This document shows, piece after piece, positions 1 through 7,971 of a stretch of DNA of 64,000 bases. The position numbers and the translations under genes are program-made. The notes under the pieces were generated by a model. That model was not told the DNA's origin, did no database searches, and was given only the letters and a program-made list of their open reading frames with translations. Numbering within the stretch: the first letter of the stretch is position 1; every line of letters starts with the position of its first letter. The DNA is from Brassicibacter mesophilus. Lineage in GTDB: Bacteria > Bacillota > Clostridia > Tissierellales > Proteiniboraceae. The stretch lies in NCBI RefSeq assembly GCF_050433385.1, contig NZ_JBNPXI010000002.1, forward strand, positions 62,001-126,000. The letters run 5' to 3'.

Positions 1-46
1 AAAAACCGCCAATATAACGATAAGATGAACTGTACCATAAAGGATG
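1..46. repeat. Dispersed palindromic repeat, degenerate copy
   Basis: This is a diverged copy of a palindrome of about 57 bp found at least eight times in the window. It begins AAAAACCGCC and contains GAACTGTACCATAAA, matching the left arm and the central-right part of the family. The consensus is AAAAACCGCCGCTA, a short spacer, GTACGGTGAACCGTAC, a short spacer, then TAGCGGCGGTTTTT. The right arm is eroded. It may extend to the left of the window. Confidence 0.5.
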
Positions 47-219
47 TAAACTTCCTCATGAAGTATTAGTATGATTAATATTTAACGGGAATAAGGTCTA
101 AAAATAGTAGCTATCCGATTGCACCTGAGGCTACTATTCATTATATTTTTTCTATAAACAGCACTAATTAAGTACATATAATTGAAACGAGAGGTAGCGA
201 AAAAATATTGGATAAAATA

Positions 220-639
220 CTAGATTTCAAAGGTTGTATTAGACAAAGATTCATAATAATTTCCCCATTTAGCAGTGAAACATAAAATGCAATAATCAGG
301 GTCGGTTACTCCAAGAGGATAATACATTTCACAACCATCCGACCAGAATCTTTGTTTTATTTCAGGATATTCTAGCACCTCCATATTTCCAACCAGCATT
401 AACCCAGTCCATTTATCGAAATCAGTAAAATATACACTTGCCTTTGGATTTACTCTAAATTGTGCCACTCTTTTGCTTGAAGTATTTGTACTAAACCAAA
501 TTTTATTAATACCTTCAGTTTCGATTTTTATCATAGCCTTAATATTTGGAAATCCATCTTCTCCATTTGATCCTACCATAGCAAATTTACAACTATTCAT
601 TAGATCTAATGACTTATTTATAATATTTTCGTTATTCAA
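220..639 (-). CDS. Pyridoxamine 5'-phosphate oxidase-like flavin-binding protein (general stress protein 26 type)
   Basis: A 139-residue protein with the split-barrel fold expected of the PPOX-like family. Visible family features are MVGSNGEDGFPNIKAM near the N terminus, WFSTNTSSKR, and RVNPKASVYF near residue 65. Members bind FMN or F420, or act as stress proteins; the substrate cannot be told. The start is TTG, chosen because AGGAGG lies 8 nt upstream (648-653). It is cytoplasmic, with no signal peptide. It shares its strand with the MarR gene upstream, but a broken ORF lies between them, so co-transcription is uncertain. Family assignment is firm, function is not. Confidence 0.85.
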   Translation of the reverse strand: MNNENIINKSLDLMNSCKFAMVGSNGEDGFPNIKAMIKIETEGINKIWFSTNTSSKRVAQFRVNPKASVYFTDFDKWTGLMLVGNMEVLEYPEIKQRFWSDGCEMYYPLGVTDPDYCILCFTAKWGNYYESLSNTTFEI

Positions 640-691
640 TTTAATTTCCTCCTATTTTAAAAAAATTTCTAATATCAGGTATTTAAAGCAT

Positions 692-1012
692 TTATTTCTT
701 AATTTTGTATACATAATGATAAAAGTTTGATTTTAATTCATCAATTAATTGGTTACTGAATAAAGTATCGTTTATGTATTTATTACAAACTAAATACAAG
801 TTTTTTCTCTGATACCAATCTAGTATATATTCAGGGTTATTTTTATCAAAAACTCTTTTATATTTGTTACCTTCAATAACAAATACATTCTGCTTAGAAG
901 AAAAAGATATTATTTTTTAAAATTTTTCAAAGGAGGCATCAATACTTTCCCTAAATAGTTCCATGGTATGTGAGTCAGCAGAAAAAAACCTTAAAATATT
1001 TTCAACTTTCAT
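692..1012 (-). pseudogene. Unrecognised ORF with one internal stop, downstream of marR
   Basis: On the minus strand one frame runs from an ATG at 1012 to a TAA at 692, interrupted only by a TAA at 917-919. It would encode about 106 residues, beginning MKVENILRFFSADSH and ending NFYHYVYKIKK. Composition on both sides of the stop looks like real coding sequence (LDWYQRKNLYLVCNKY). I do not recognise the family. It starts 11 bp after the MarR stop in the same direction, so it was probably the second gene of that operon. One substitution would restore the frame. Confidence 0.5.
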
Positions 1013-1023
1013 TGAGCATATGA

Positions 1024-1482
1024 TTATTCGTCTTTCTTAAAATTATCTTCGGATTGAGAAATATTTTGATAAATTCGTTCAAGATAAGCTTCAAACGTAT
1101 CAATCTCATCTTCAGTAAATCCTTTATAAAATAAATCTAGCATATCCTTAGAAACTTTTTTATAAGCATCTTTAAGTTTTTCATTTTTAGATATAAGCTT
1201 TACTATTGTCTTACGACGATCATCTGTAGAGGGAATTCGCTGTATATGACCTGAAGTTTCAAGTCTTTCGAGCATGCGAGTAAGAGTTGACTTTTCTAGT
1301 GATGTTTTTTTTGATAATTCTTGGATTGAAATTCCATCATTTTGCCATAGCACAAAGATTATTCTACCTTGTGCTGAATTTATTTCGTTAAGATCATGGT
1401 CTTTAAGCTTTTTAGTGAAAATACGCCCTGCCAATTGATGTATTTTAGAAACTAAAAAGCCACCTTGTCTCCTTTGTATCAT
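1024..1482 (-). CDS. MarR family transcriptional regulator
   Basis: A 152-residue protein with a winged helix: SIQELSKKTSLEKSTLTRML is the recognition-helix region (about residues 52-71), followed by the wing and the DDRRKTIVKLI signature typical of MarR proteins. The flanking helices would form the dimer interface. Such proteins repress their own operon and a nearby gene until a small molecule binds. The ATG has an AGGAGG upstream. The palindrome at 1526-1539, just upstream of the gene, is the likely operator and suggests autoregulation. The ligand and regulon are unknown. The immediate downstream gene is broken. Confidence 0.92.
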   Translation of the reverse strand: MIQRRQGGFLVSKIHQLAGRIFTKKLKDHDLNEINSAQGRIIFVLWQNDGISIQELSKKTSLEKSTLTRMLERLETSGHIQRIPSTDDRRKTIVKLISKNEKLKDAYKKVSKDMLDLFYKGFTEDEIDTFEAYLERIYQNISQSEDNFKKDE

Positions 1483-1525
1483 AAATCCTCCTTTATTGAT
1501 TTAAATATACTAAACACTTAGAATG

Positions 1526-1539
1526 GTTGTATATACAAC
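1526..1539. promoter_or_regulatory. Palindromic operator, probable MarR binding site
   Basis: GTTGTATATACAAC is a perfect 14-bp palindrome 44 bp upstream of the marR-like start. MarR proteins commonly bind TTG-N6-CAA dyads overlapping their own promoter. The assignment to this regulator is inference from position and symmetry. Confidence 0.6.
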
Positions 1540-1663
1540 TAATTATTTATCTCAATTATATGTGTGCATGCAGTTAATGTCAATAGTATTGTGTGAATCA
1601 GTTCTTATAATTGTTTGTAGAGTATAGATAGAATAAAATAAGGATTTAGCTTAATATTAAATG

Positions 1664-1692
1664 TCACAAGGGGGCAGGTACCTTGTCCCATG
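1664..1692. repeat. GC-richer inverted repeat ahead of the transposase remnant
   Basis: CACAAGGGGGCAGGTACC followed by TTGTCCCATG holds imperfect inverted copies of the ACAAGGGG/CCTTGT type. Elements like this precede IS200-like REP-associated transposases in clostridial genomes, so it may be the 5' end of the decayed element that follows. That link is inferred from position. Confidence 0.4.
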
Positions 1693-1716
1693 AAAAAATA
1701 ATATACTGCAGATGAG

Positions 1717-2081
1717 GTGGTACATATATCAAGACAAGCCCTGGAAAAAAGCAGCAGCGGGATATAGCATATCATGATTCGAAGAATAAACAGATAAAAC
1801 CTATTTGAAGAGGATGAAGGTCGTCAGGAATTTATTGAGATCCTTCATTACTATAAAACTGTTAGTGAATATGTGGTTTACGAGTACTATTTCATGGACA
1901 ATCACGTCCATATGCTGATTCAGGAGAAAGAGGGGTCAATATTCAATGCAATAAAGTGGGCTGGCAACAGTTATGTCTATTGGTTTAATAAAAATGTCAG
2001 TGACAGGGACACCTATTTCAAGAACGATTTAAGAGTAAAGCCGTAGAAACAGATGCATATTTTCTTTCAGTTCTAATATGA
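1717..2081 (+). pseudogene. IS200-like (Y1/HUH, REP-associated type) transposase remnant
   Basis: Translation shows a Y1-transposase core in pieces: SSSGI, a stop, HIMIRRINR, a stop, then LFEEDEGRQEFIEILHYY, YFMDNHVHMLIQEKEGS with the His-Val-His metal-binding motif, and NSYVYWFNKN. A frameshift near 2020 moves the frame to FQERFKSKAVETDAYFLS. There are thus two nonsense codons and one frameshift, and the C-terminal part with the catalytic tyrosine is missing. Enzymes of this family nick single-stranded DNA at hairpins. The copy is dead. Its relatives mobilise palindromic repeats, which is of interest because palindromes are dispersed through this window. Confidence 0.75.
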
Positions 2082-2196
2082 CTAAAAGAAAGAATTATTT
2101 TATGGATAAGTAAAAATAGAAATTGGTCAGTGATGACGTTTTGATAAAGTACAAGTCAAATCATTTTATAAAAATTTTAGAAAAAGCAGAGTAGCT

Positions 2197-2313
2197 AACA
2201 AACTTTGATATGGATTTATATTTTAAATTTTTGAGAAGATGACATCGGTTAAAGGAAAGAAGATTATTGCAGCTTTTTTAGATGGGACAGAAGTTAAATG
2301 TAAAATTAAATAA
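2197..2313 (+). pseudogene. Short remnant, possibly the C terminus of a serine recombinase
   Basis: With one frameshift the sequence reads NFDMDLYFKF then EKMTSVKGKKIIAAFLDGTE and a short tail to a stop. The FxxDLF...LDGTE pattern resembles the C-terminal end of large serine recombinases. The stretch is too short for certainty and nothing recognisable lies upstream. Treat it as a weak call. Confidence 0.25.
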
Positions 2314-2448
2314 ATAATTGATATGCCAGTTAAGATAAGCTTGCCTAAATCGTTTTTTTTTTTGATTATTTTAAAAGCATTAGAAAATTTTAGTCGGGTA
2401 AAATAAATTGTAAGTCACTTATAAAAATTTAAAAATCTACATTATGTA

Positions 2449-2477
2449 TTGACAAATCGTATAAAATTCATTATAAT
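2449..2477 (+). promoter_or_regulatory. Consensus sigma-A promoter for the DUF6530/GIY-YIG pair
   Basis: TTGACA at 2449-2454 and TATAAT at 2472-2477 are separated by exactly 17 bp, an ideal vegetative promoter. Transcription should start near 2484, at the edge of the 8-bp tandem repeat that forms most of the leader. Confidence 0.85.
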
Positions 2478-2483
2478 TCAATT

Positions 2484-2520
2484 AGTAATTTAGTAATTTA
2501 GTAATTTAGTAATTTAGTAA
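2484..2520 (+). repeat. 8-bp tandem repeat (AGTAATTT x4 plus a partial unit) in a 5' leader
   Basis: Four exact copies of AGTAATTT run from 2484 to 2515, followed by AGTAA. The array lies between the -10 box and the ribosome binding site at 2527-2532. Unit-number change would alter leader length without touching the coding frame. Confidence 0.9.
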
Positions 2521-2539
2521 AATAAACGGAGGTAATAAA

Positions 2540-3019
2540 ATGAAAATACCAACTACTTTGAAGCACAAACCAGTTATTGTGTCTGAAAACTATGAAAATG
2601 TTGATGGCAGATATGCTTATAAAACAGATGCTAAAGGACTCTCATTAGGATTAGCACAGTGGAATGATAGAGGAAAGGTAGACATTTCAGCTAAAGTTTG
2701 GAGACATACTGGAGATAAATGGTCAAGACAGTCAGAAGAATTACCTCTCCATCGAGTACTTGATCTAGCAATTCTTGTTTGTAGAGCTAAACTACACTTT
2801 CAAGAAGCTTATAGGTATGAAAACTTATACGATATAGAAAATCCCGTCATAGATAGAGTAGGATTACAAGGAGATGCAATGACAGTGGCTGTATGTACTG
2901 ACAATGAAAAAATTAAAGAGGATATTAAGTTATTTAGTCAAGCACTTAGTGATGATGGAGAACTGATTGGAGAACGCTTACAAACTCTATCACGGATATT
3001 AAAGGAAATGGGGTATTAA
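2540..3019 (+). CDS. DUF6530 family protein
   Basis: A 159-residue soluble protein that I recognise as DUF6530 by its conserved middle: TDAKGLSLGLAQWNDRGKVD, KVWRHTGDKW and SEELPLHRVLDLAILVCRA. No enzyme motif, signal peptide or membrane segment is visible, and the function is unknown. The ATG sits 7 nt after ACGGAGG. The gene is 3 nt upstream of a GIY-YIG nuclease-like gene, so the two are almost certainly co-transcribed from the consensus promoter at 2449. The leader carries a short tandem repeat. A role linked to the nuclease partner is inference from context only. Confidence 0.75.
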   Translation: MKIPTTLKHKPVIVSENYENVDGRYAYKTDAKGLSLGLAQWNDRGKVDISAKVWRHTGDKWSRQSEELPLHRVLDLAILVCRAKLHFQEAYRYENLYDIENPVIDRVGLQGDAMTVAVCTDNEKIKEDIKLFSQALSDDGELIGERLQTLSRILKEMGY

Positions 3020-3022
3020 TTA

Positions 3023-3373
3023 ATGGATAGAAGAAAAGAACTTAAAGAATTATATAGGAATATGAAACCGGATATGGGTATATTTACTATTAAATCTAAT
3101 TTAAATAATAAGTGTCATATAGAAGGGTCTCAAAATTTGAAAGGTACCATAAATCGCGCCAAGTTTCGGCTAAACTTCGGTAACTATTCTAACAAAGAGC
3201 TTCAAAATGAATGGAAAGAAAATGGTGAAGAAAGTTTTACAATCGAGATACTTGAGAATCTAAAATACGATAAAGATGAATCAAAAACCGATTACAGTGA
3301 GGACTTAGCAATATTAAAGATGATTTGGGAAGAGAAGTTATCTAAACAAGGCATAGAATTTTATAAAAAATAG
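3023..3373 (+). CDS. GIY-YIG nuclease family protein
   Basis: A 116-residue protein resembling the compact GIY-YIG group. MGIFTIKS (about residues 18-25) corresponds to the GIY strand, NKCHIEGSQNLKGTINRAKF to the second strand and the helix with the usual arginine, and ENGEESFTIEILENL to the later strand with a candidate acidic metal ligand. The usual YIG tyrosine position is occupied by HIE, so catalysis is not assured. It directly follows the DUF6530 gene with a 3-nt gap and has no promoter of its own. Target and role are unknown. Confidence 0.7.
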   Translation: MDRRKELKELYRNMKPDMGIFTIKSNLNNKCHIEGSQNLKGTINRAKFRLNFGNYSNKELQNEWKENGEESFTIEILENLKYDKDESKTDYSEDLAILKMIWEEKLSKQGIEFYKK

Positions 3374-3450
3374 CTTTACTTTCATCGAAACTAGTTAAAG
3401 TTATTTCATGATATATATGTAAATTGAAAGTAGAAAAGGAGAATAGTATT

Positions 3451-4029
3451 ATGAATGTTGTAATAGAAAATATTATTACAAGAAGAAGTATACGAAATTA
3501 TCGTAGAGAACAGATATCTGCTGAAGATTTAAATGCAATTCTTATGTCAGGTAGTTATGCTCCTAATGGGATGGGCACTCAGAGTTGGAAGTTTACAGCG
3601 ATTCAGAATCCAGAAACAATACGGAAAGTAAATGAATCACTTCGTCAAACGCTTCTTTCTATTCCAGTTGTTGCTGAAACTCACCCATATATTGTTAGCT
3701 TAATTGAAAAGGCTAAGGAGGAAAGTGCGAATTTTTTATACAATGCCCCTACATTTGTAATTGTTTCGCACTTAAAAGATAATGGAAACGCTATGCCGGA
3801 CTCTGCATTGGCAATAGGCAACATGATGCTGGCTGCTCACTCCCTTGGAATTGGCTCCTGCTGGCTGAATCAGTTGCCAGGATTAACTCATATGCCAATA
3901 ATAAGAGAACTATTAACAGAATTAGATATCCCTGAGAATCACATTGTATATGGTTCGGTTGTTTTTGGATATCAGGAAGATGAACCAAAACCTGCGGCAC
4001 CTCGTAAGGATATTATAAACATTATATAG
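3451..4029 (+). CDS. Nitroreductase family protein
   Basis: A 192-residue FMN-dependent oxidoreductase of the NfnB/nitroreductase fold. RRSIRNYRREQIS near residue 12 supplies the FMN-phosphate-binding arginines, SGSYAPNGMGTQSWKF the flavin and substrate site, and ALAIGNMMLAAHSLGIGSCW the conserved helix. Members reduce nitro compounds, quinones or enones with NAD(P)H. I chose the ATG at 3451, which follows AAAGGAG, over an earlier in-frame TTG at 3424. It stands alone in the cytoplasm and the substrate is unknown. Confidence 0.88.
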   Translation: MNVVIENIITRRSIRNYRREQISAEDLNAILMSGSYAPNGMGTQSWKFTAIQNPETIRKVNESLRQTLLSIPVVAETHPYIVSLIEKAKEESANFLYNAPTFVIVSHLKDNGNAMPDSALAIGNMMLAAHSLGIGSCWLNQLPGLTHMPIIRELLTELDIPENHIVYGSVVFGYQEDEPKPAAPRKDIINII

Positions 4030-4571
4030 TGGTTTAAGATATTTCCCATAGATGCAATAATAGAAAATAACGTGAAGTAATAACATTTGAACTAAAATTT
4101 TCGGAGCTACATAGTGAAAATTATTATCTTTATCGAGTATTTGACTTTTAAAGAGAAGGTAGTATATATAGTTAATGGTGATTTTTCTTAAAAGCTTTAG
4201 CTAAAAATTCAACAATATGTTGTAAATGAAATTAATATTGATGATAGGCCAGAGTAGTTAGCATATTACTCACTAAAGTATGTAAACAGTCGTGTATGAT
4301 ACAATATCTCAGAAGAATTAATGAATAGATAAGTTTATATCAACCAACATTGTAGTAGTATCTAGACCATAAATAGCGGCGGTTTTTCCAAAAAGGCTTG
4401 ATATTAATAGTATTAGAATGATTAAAACAATATAATAAATTGAAAGAATTCCCCAAAGGAGGGTATACCTTTGAGGAAAACACAAGAATGCAAAACAATT
4501 TAATTTACATGAAACTATTCTTTTGCAAAACATAAATGACTATGAAGATGTAGCGTGGGCTAGTGTTACCA
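4030..4571. other. Intergenic stretch with no convincing gene
   Basis: No ORF here has coding-like composition and a ribosome binding site. A hydrophobic minus-strand frame (4318-4533) covers low-complexity DNA and the right arm of a dispersed palindrome, and is not credible. Short coding-like scraps around 4200-4290 may be relics but match nothing I know. Confidence 0.5.
4364..4388. repeat. Dispersed palindromic repeat, right half
   Basis: ACCATAAATAGCGGCGG followed by TTTTT is an intact right arm of the palindrome family and the exact complement of the AAAAACCGCCGCTA left arm at 19093. The left half is not recognisable here. Confidence 0.65.
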
Positions 4572-5957
4572 CTAAACAGTTTCATTTTCCACAATCCTTG
4601 TCAAGGGCTCAATCATTGAAGACTTTATTTTATTTGAGTAAAGTTCTTTTCTTATAGGAGGAAATTTACTCATTAGTATTAATATAGAATTCATTATTCT
4701 AGTCTTATAATTTTTTTGTGGAAAATCATATATATTAAGTGCCTTATAAGCCTTATGATCAGCCATAAATGGAAATCTTATCTTTCCCCATATTTCATCT
4801 CTAAATATCTTCATACCTGCTACACCAAGAAAAGTGGCAGGTTTGATATAATTTACAGTTGATAGTTTAATAAGGTTGTATGAGAAAGCATGTAATTGTT
4901 TATCGATTTCTATACTGCTATCATACTCGTCAGTTATGAAACCAACTAAATTGGATCTTTGCCATTGAGTATAGGATTCTAATATCTGTCTTAAATTAGG
5001 TATTTGATTTAAAGCACCAGCTATTATAAACCCCACTTGTTTACCTGAAAGTGATGGAGTGTGAGTATTAAAAAATCCTCTGTCAAAGAATCTTTTCCAT
5101 ATAGAAGATAAATATCTGTATTTAATAGTACCAGCAAAAACTATTATATCCGCAGTTTTTAATTTACTATTATAAAAGTTAATAAAATCATCTTTACCAG
5201 TATAAGCACATTCATAGTTATAACCACATTTTAAGCATCCTACGCAGCTTCCTTTCGTGTTTATATCTTGAAGATTGACTAACTCTATACTTTGGGAAAA
5301 TGAACTTCTAAATTTATATATCATGTTTTTTAAATTAATATTTTCTAAAGAATCAGCTACAACAACTATTTTTTTGTTTAAAACATCTATTTTATTATTT
5401 GTAAATTCAGGAATATATGATATCGGATAATATTTTACTGGGCTATAGTTTTTTAAAGTAATTACTTCATTTTCTATTGCATCAAAATAGTTTTGGGCAA
5501 ATTTTAATAGATTATTTCTTATTTCTTCTTTCTCTAAATCGTACATGTGTAGTGAAAAATAATCTACATAATTCATATTTAAATCATCGCAAATAGAATT
5601 CATGTAATTTATTGCAGTATGGTCAAAAAAGTGAATTGATGTAGCTAGAACTGAAGTATATTTTTCTTTAAAAGCATCTACAACATTTCTTTCAAAAATT
5701 AATTCTATAAATTTCTGATAATTTGAATGAACAGTAAATACGTAAAGAGGAAATGCCCAGATAACCCCATCACTAGATTTAACATCACTAATTATACTGT
5801 GAAAAGCTACTTTATCCCTTTCTATTTGATTAATTCTTTGAGAAATATTAATTATTTTAAATTCATGATGCTTAAATTTTTTTTGAATATAGTTTATGTA
5901 TTGCATAGTAACGCTGTTATCACCTTTAGGACTTCCATTTAAAACTACTATTTTCAT
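4572..5957 (-). CDS. Two-domain NADPH-dependent FMN reductase / flavodoxin-fold oxidoreductase
   Basis: A 461-residue protein with two tandem flavodoxin-like domains. The first (about 1-165) opens MKIVVLNGSPKGDNSVT, the FMN-phosphate loop, and has WAFPLYVFT. The second (about 195-345) has a cysteine cluster at residues 238, 241, 244 and 250, then TADIIVFAGTIKYRYLSS. A C-terminal tail of about 110 residues follows. The cysteine spacing resembles that of iron-sulfur flavoproteins but need not bind a cluster. It is transcribed divergently from a TetR regulator. Its promoter (TTGACA at 6101-6106, TATAAT at 6078-6083 on the minus strand) overlaps two dyads, so repression by that TetR protein is likely. 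Confidence 0.8.
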   Translation of the reverse strand: MKIVVLNGSPKGDNSVTMQYINYIQKKFKHHEFKIINISQRINQIERDKVAFHSIISDVKSSDGVIWAFPLYVFTVHSNYQKFIELIFERNVVDAFKEKYTSVLATSIHFFDHTAINYMNSICDDLNMNYVDYFSLHMYDLEKEEIRNNLLKFAQNYFDAIENEVITLKNYSPVKYYPISYIPEFTNNKIDVLNKKIVVVADSLENINLKNMIYKFRSSFSQSIELVNLQDINTKGSCVGCLKCGYNYECAYTGKDDFINFYNSKLKTADIIVFAGTIKYRYLSSIWKRFFDRGFFNTHTPSLSGKQVGFIIAGALNQIPNLRQILESYTQWQRSNLVGFITDEYDSSIEIDKQLHAFSYNLIKLSTVNYIKPATFLGVAGMKIFRDEIWGKIRFPFMADHKAYKALNIYDFPQKNYKTRIMNSILILMSKFPPIRKELYSNKIKSSMIEPLTRIVENETV

Positions 5958-6053
5958 TTAAATCATCTCCCTTACTTATTTTATTAAAAGCTTAGTAGAT
6001 CTTGTTTTTAATAATTTGGCGAAGCTTCTTAAGGTATATTTATTGCGAGAAAT

Positions 6054-6107
6054 GTTGACGCTGTAAACATTAATTTGATTATATAACACTAAGTTTACAT
6101 TGTCAAC
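6054..6107. promoter_or_regulatory. Divergent promoter with paired TetR-type operators
   Basis: Two 15-bp arms, GTTGACGCTGTAAAC (6054-6068) and GTTTACATTGTCAAC (6093-6107), are inverted copies matching at 13 of 15 positions. Each arm is itself close to a dyad (GTTGAC/GTAAAC). On the minus strand TTGACA and TATAAT are spaced by 17 bp inside this interval and drive the flavoprotein gene. The layout is typical of a TetR repressor controlling itself and a divergent target. Confidence 0.75.
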
Positions 6108-6175
6108 ATTTGATGATATAATTTTCGTTAGAAAATAGTTTAGAATATATACCATGCTTAGGGAGGTATGCAGTT

Positions 6176-6763
6176 GTGGATAGAGAAAAATATCATCATG
6201 GTGATTTAAAACAGAAACTAATACATAATGGATTGTTATTGTTAAATAAAAAGGGTATTGAGGGATTCTCATTAAGAAAAGTTGCAAGTATGTGTGGAGT
6301 AAGCCATAGTGCACCCTATAAACATTTTAAAGATAAGGATGAACTTATCAATGAAATAATTAGAGAGGTTTGGAAAAAATTCCATATAGCACTATTAGAG
6401 GTAACTGAGCTATATCCTAATAAACCTAAATTACAAGTTGTTGAAATGGGGAAAGCATATGTGAAGTTTATGATGGAAAATCCAGAGTACCTAAAGTTAA
6501 TGTTTTTATCAGATAATACATATCCTATTAGAATTGATGATGATAAATTTTATAGCGATAAAGATAGTGCATTTGGAGTTTTTAAAGATAGTTCGGAAAG
6601 GTATTTTAAGGAAATAGATTTAAATAAAAATTTATATATGCAAAAGACATTAACAATGTGGAGTATGGTTCATGGAATAGCAATACTAATTATTAAAAAG
6701 AGTATTGAATATAAAGGAGATTATTTAGTGCTAGTTGAAAGAATGATTGAAACTAGTATTTAA
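6176..6763 (+). CDS. TetR/AcrR family transcriptional regulator
   Basis: A 195-residue protein with an N-terminal TetR helix-turn-helix: GIEGFSLRKVASMCGVSHSA and PYKHFKDKDELINEII, about residues 25-62. The C-terminal ligand domain includes YVKFMMENPEYLKLMFL, typical of the WHG-type TetR subgroup. The GTG start follows GGGAGGT. It is divergent from a two-domain flavoprotein across a region with paired inverted operators, so it probably represses that gene and itself. The inducing ligand is not predictable. Confidence 0.9.
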   Translation: MDREKYHHGDLKQKLIHNGLLLLNKKGIEGFSLRKVASMCGVSHSAPYKHFKDKDELINEIIREVWKKFHIALLEVTELYPNKPKLQVVEMGKAYVKFMMENPEYLKLMFLSDNTYPIRIDDDKFYSDKDSAFGVFKDSSERYFKEIDLNKNLYMQKTLTMWSMVHGIAILIIKKSIEYKGDYLVLVERMIETSI

Positions 6764-6798
6764 TAGTGTTCAATTCTGTGATTTATCTCATATTTAGT

Positions 6799-6856
6799 AA
6801 AAAAACACCGTTGCAAATAGTACGGTAAACCCTACCATGAATAGCTACAGTTTTTT
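6799..6856. repeat. Dispersed palindromic repeat, full-length copy
   Basis: This copy has both arms: AAAAAACACCGTTGCA, AGTACGGTAAACC, then TACCATGAATAGCTACAG and TTTTTT. It aligns along its whole length with the copy at 19093 and could fold into one long hairpin ending in a T run. It lies just after the tetR stop and could act as a terminator. Confidence 0.7.
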
Positions 6857-6934
6857 ATCATATGATAAAACAGTACAATTATGAATATGCTACTTAGTAG
6901 GTTAAGACTATATTACTTTTAAGGAGACAATTAT

Positions 6935-7795
6935 ATGAAAATATCACATGAATGCATTTATTGTCTTGCTAGACAAGCAGTAGAAATAGCTGAAGAAGTT
7001 ACAAGCAATGTATCAATGCAAGAAGAAATAATAAAAAGATCTTTGAAAGAATTATCAGAAATGGATTTCAATGAAACAGCACCTGAGATAGCTTTTAGGA
7101 TGCATCAACATGCTAAGAATATTACTGGTATTAATGATCCATATATAAGATTGAAAGAACAGTACAATGAAATTGCTAAAGAGATTTATGAGAGAATTAT
7201 TGAGGAAAAATGGCTAGATAAGGCAGAAGATCGATTCGACATGGCTTGTAGGTTAGCTATTGCAGGAAATATTATAGATTTTTCAGTTGGACTAAAGCTA
7301 GAGAATTCAGATATTGTTAAGTCAGTTGAAGACAGTATTAAACATGATATTTTTGGTACTGGAACAGCTGCTCTACGAGAAGCAGTAAAAAAGTCAAAGA
7401 ACGTTATGTATATTGCTGACAACTCTGGTGAAATTATATTTGATAAGTTCCTATTAGAGAATCTTCCAGTAGATAAGGTTACTTATGTAGTAAAGGGAGG
7501 TCCAATAGTTAATGATGCAACTATGCACGATGCAATAAGTACTGGTGTTGTAGACTTAGTAAAAGTTATTGACAATGGACATTCTTCACAAGGAACGATA
7601 TTAAAAGATTGTTCAAGTTCATTTAAGAGTGAATTTGGTAAAGCAGATATTATTATAAGTAAAGGACAAGCAAATTTTGAAACATTGAGTGATATTAAAG
7701 ATAAGACTATATTCTATCTTTTGCGAGCAAAATGCAGTTCTGTTGCTGCTGCTATTGGATGCAGACAAATGGATTATGTGCTTACAAGTTACTAG
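6935..7795 (+). CDS. DUF89 / ARMT1-like damage-control phosphatase
   Basis: A 286-residue protein of the DUF89 family, metal-dependent phosphatases that hydrolyse damaged or over-phosphorylated sugar and cofactor metabolites. Visible landmarks are the N-terminal CIYC (residues 7-10), AGNIIDF (110-116), the metal-binding DNSGEIIFDK (162-171), VVKGGPIVNDAT, and ISKGQANFETL (241-251). Length fits the bacterial subgroup with a CxxC motif. The ATG follows AAGGAG. It stands alone between two palindromic repeats. The physiological substrate is unknown. Confidence 0.85.
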   Translation: MKISHECIYCLARQAVEIAEEVTSNVSMQEEIIKRSLKELSEMDFNETAPEIAFRMHQHAKNITGINDPYIRLKEQYNEIAKEIYERIIEEKWLDKAEDRFDMACRLAIAGNIIDFSVGLKLENSDIVKSVEDSIKHDIFGTGTAALREAVKKSKNVMYIADNSGEIIFDKFLLENLPVDKVTYVVKGGPIVNDATMHDAISTGVVDLVKVIDNGHSSQGTILKDCSSSFKSEFGKADIIISKGQANFETLSDIKDKTIFYLLRAKCSSVAAAIGCRQMDYVLTSY

Positions 7796-7860
7796 AATAA
7801 ATTTTTTAATTAGATGCTCTAGAAATATGGTGTCAGGCATAGCATTTATCACTTACTTTG

Positions 7861-7914
7861 TAGCCGCAATACTTATAGTATGTGGAACTGTACCATAAAT
7901 AGACGCAGTTTTTT
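7861..7914. repeat. Dispersed palindromic repeat copy
   Basis: TAGCCGC, then TATGTGGAACTGTACCATAA and ATAGACGCAGTTTTTT, match the right two-thirds of the family closely and the left arm loosely. It sits between the DUF89 and MerR genes and may serve as a terminator for the former. Confidence 0.65.
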
Positions 7915-7971
7915 AGAAAGTCTACTAAAGAGAATAATAAACTATATATAGTTAGAAAATGGTGGGAAAAA

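Noticed and set aside
4318..4533. Minus-strand hydrophobic ORF
   Set aside because: Runs through the dispersed palindrome and low-complexity DNA; not credible as a gene.
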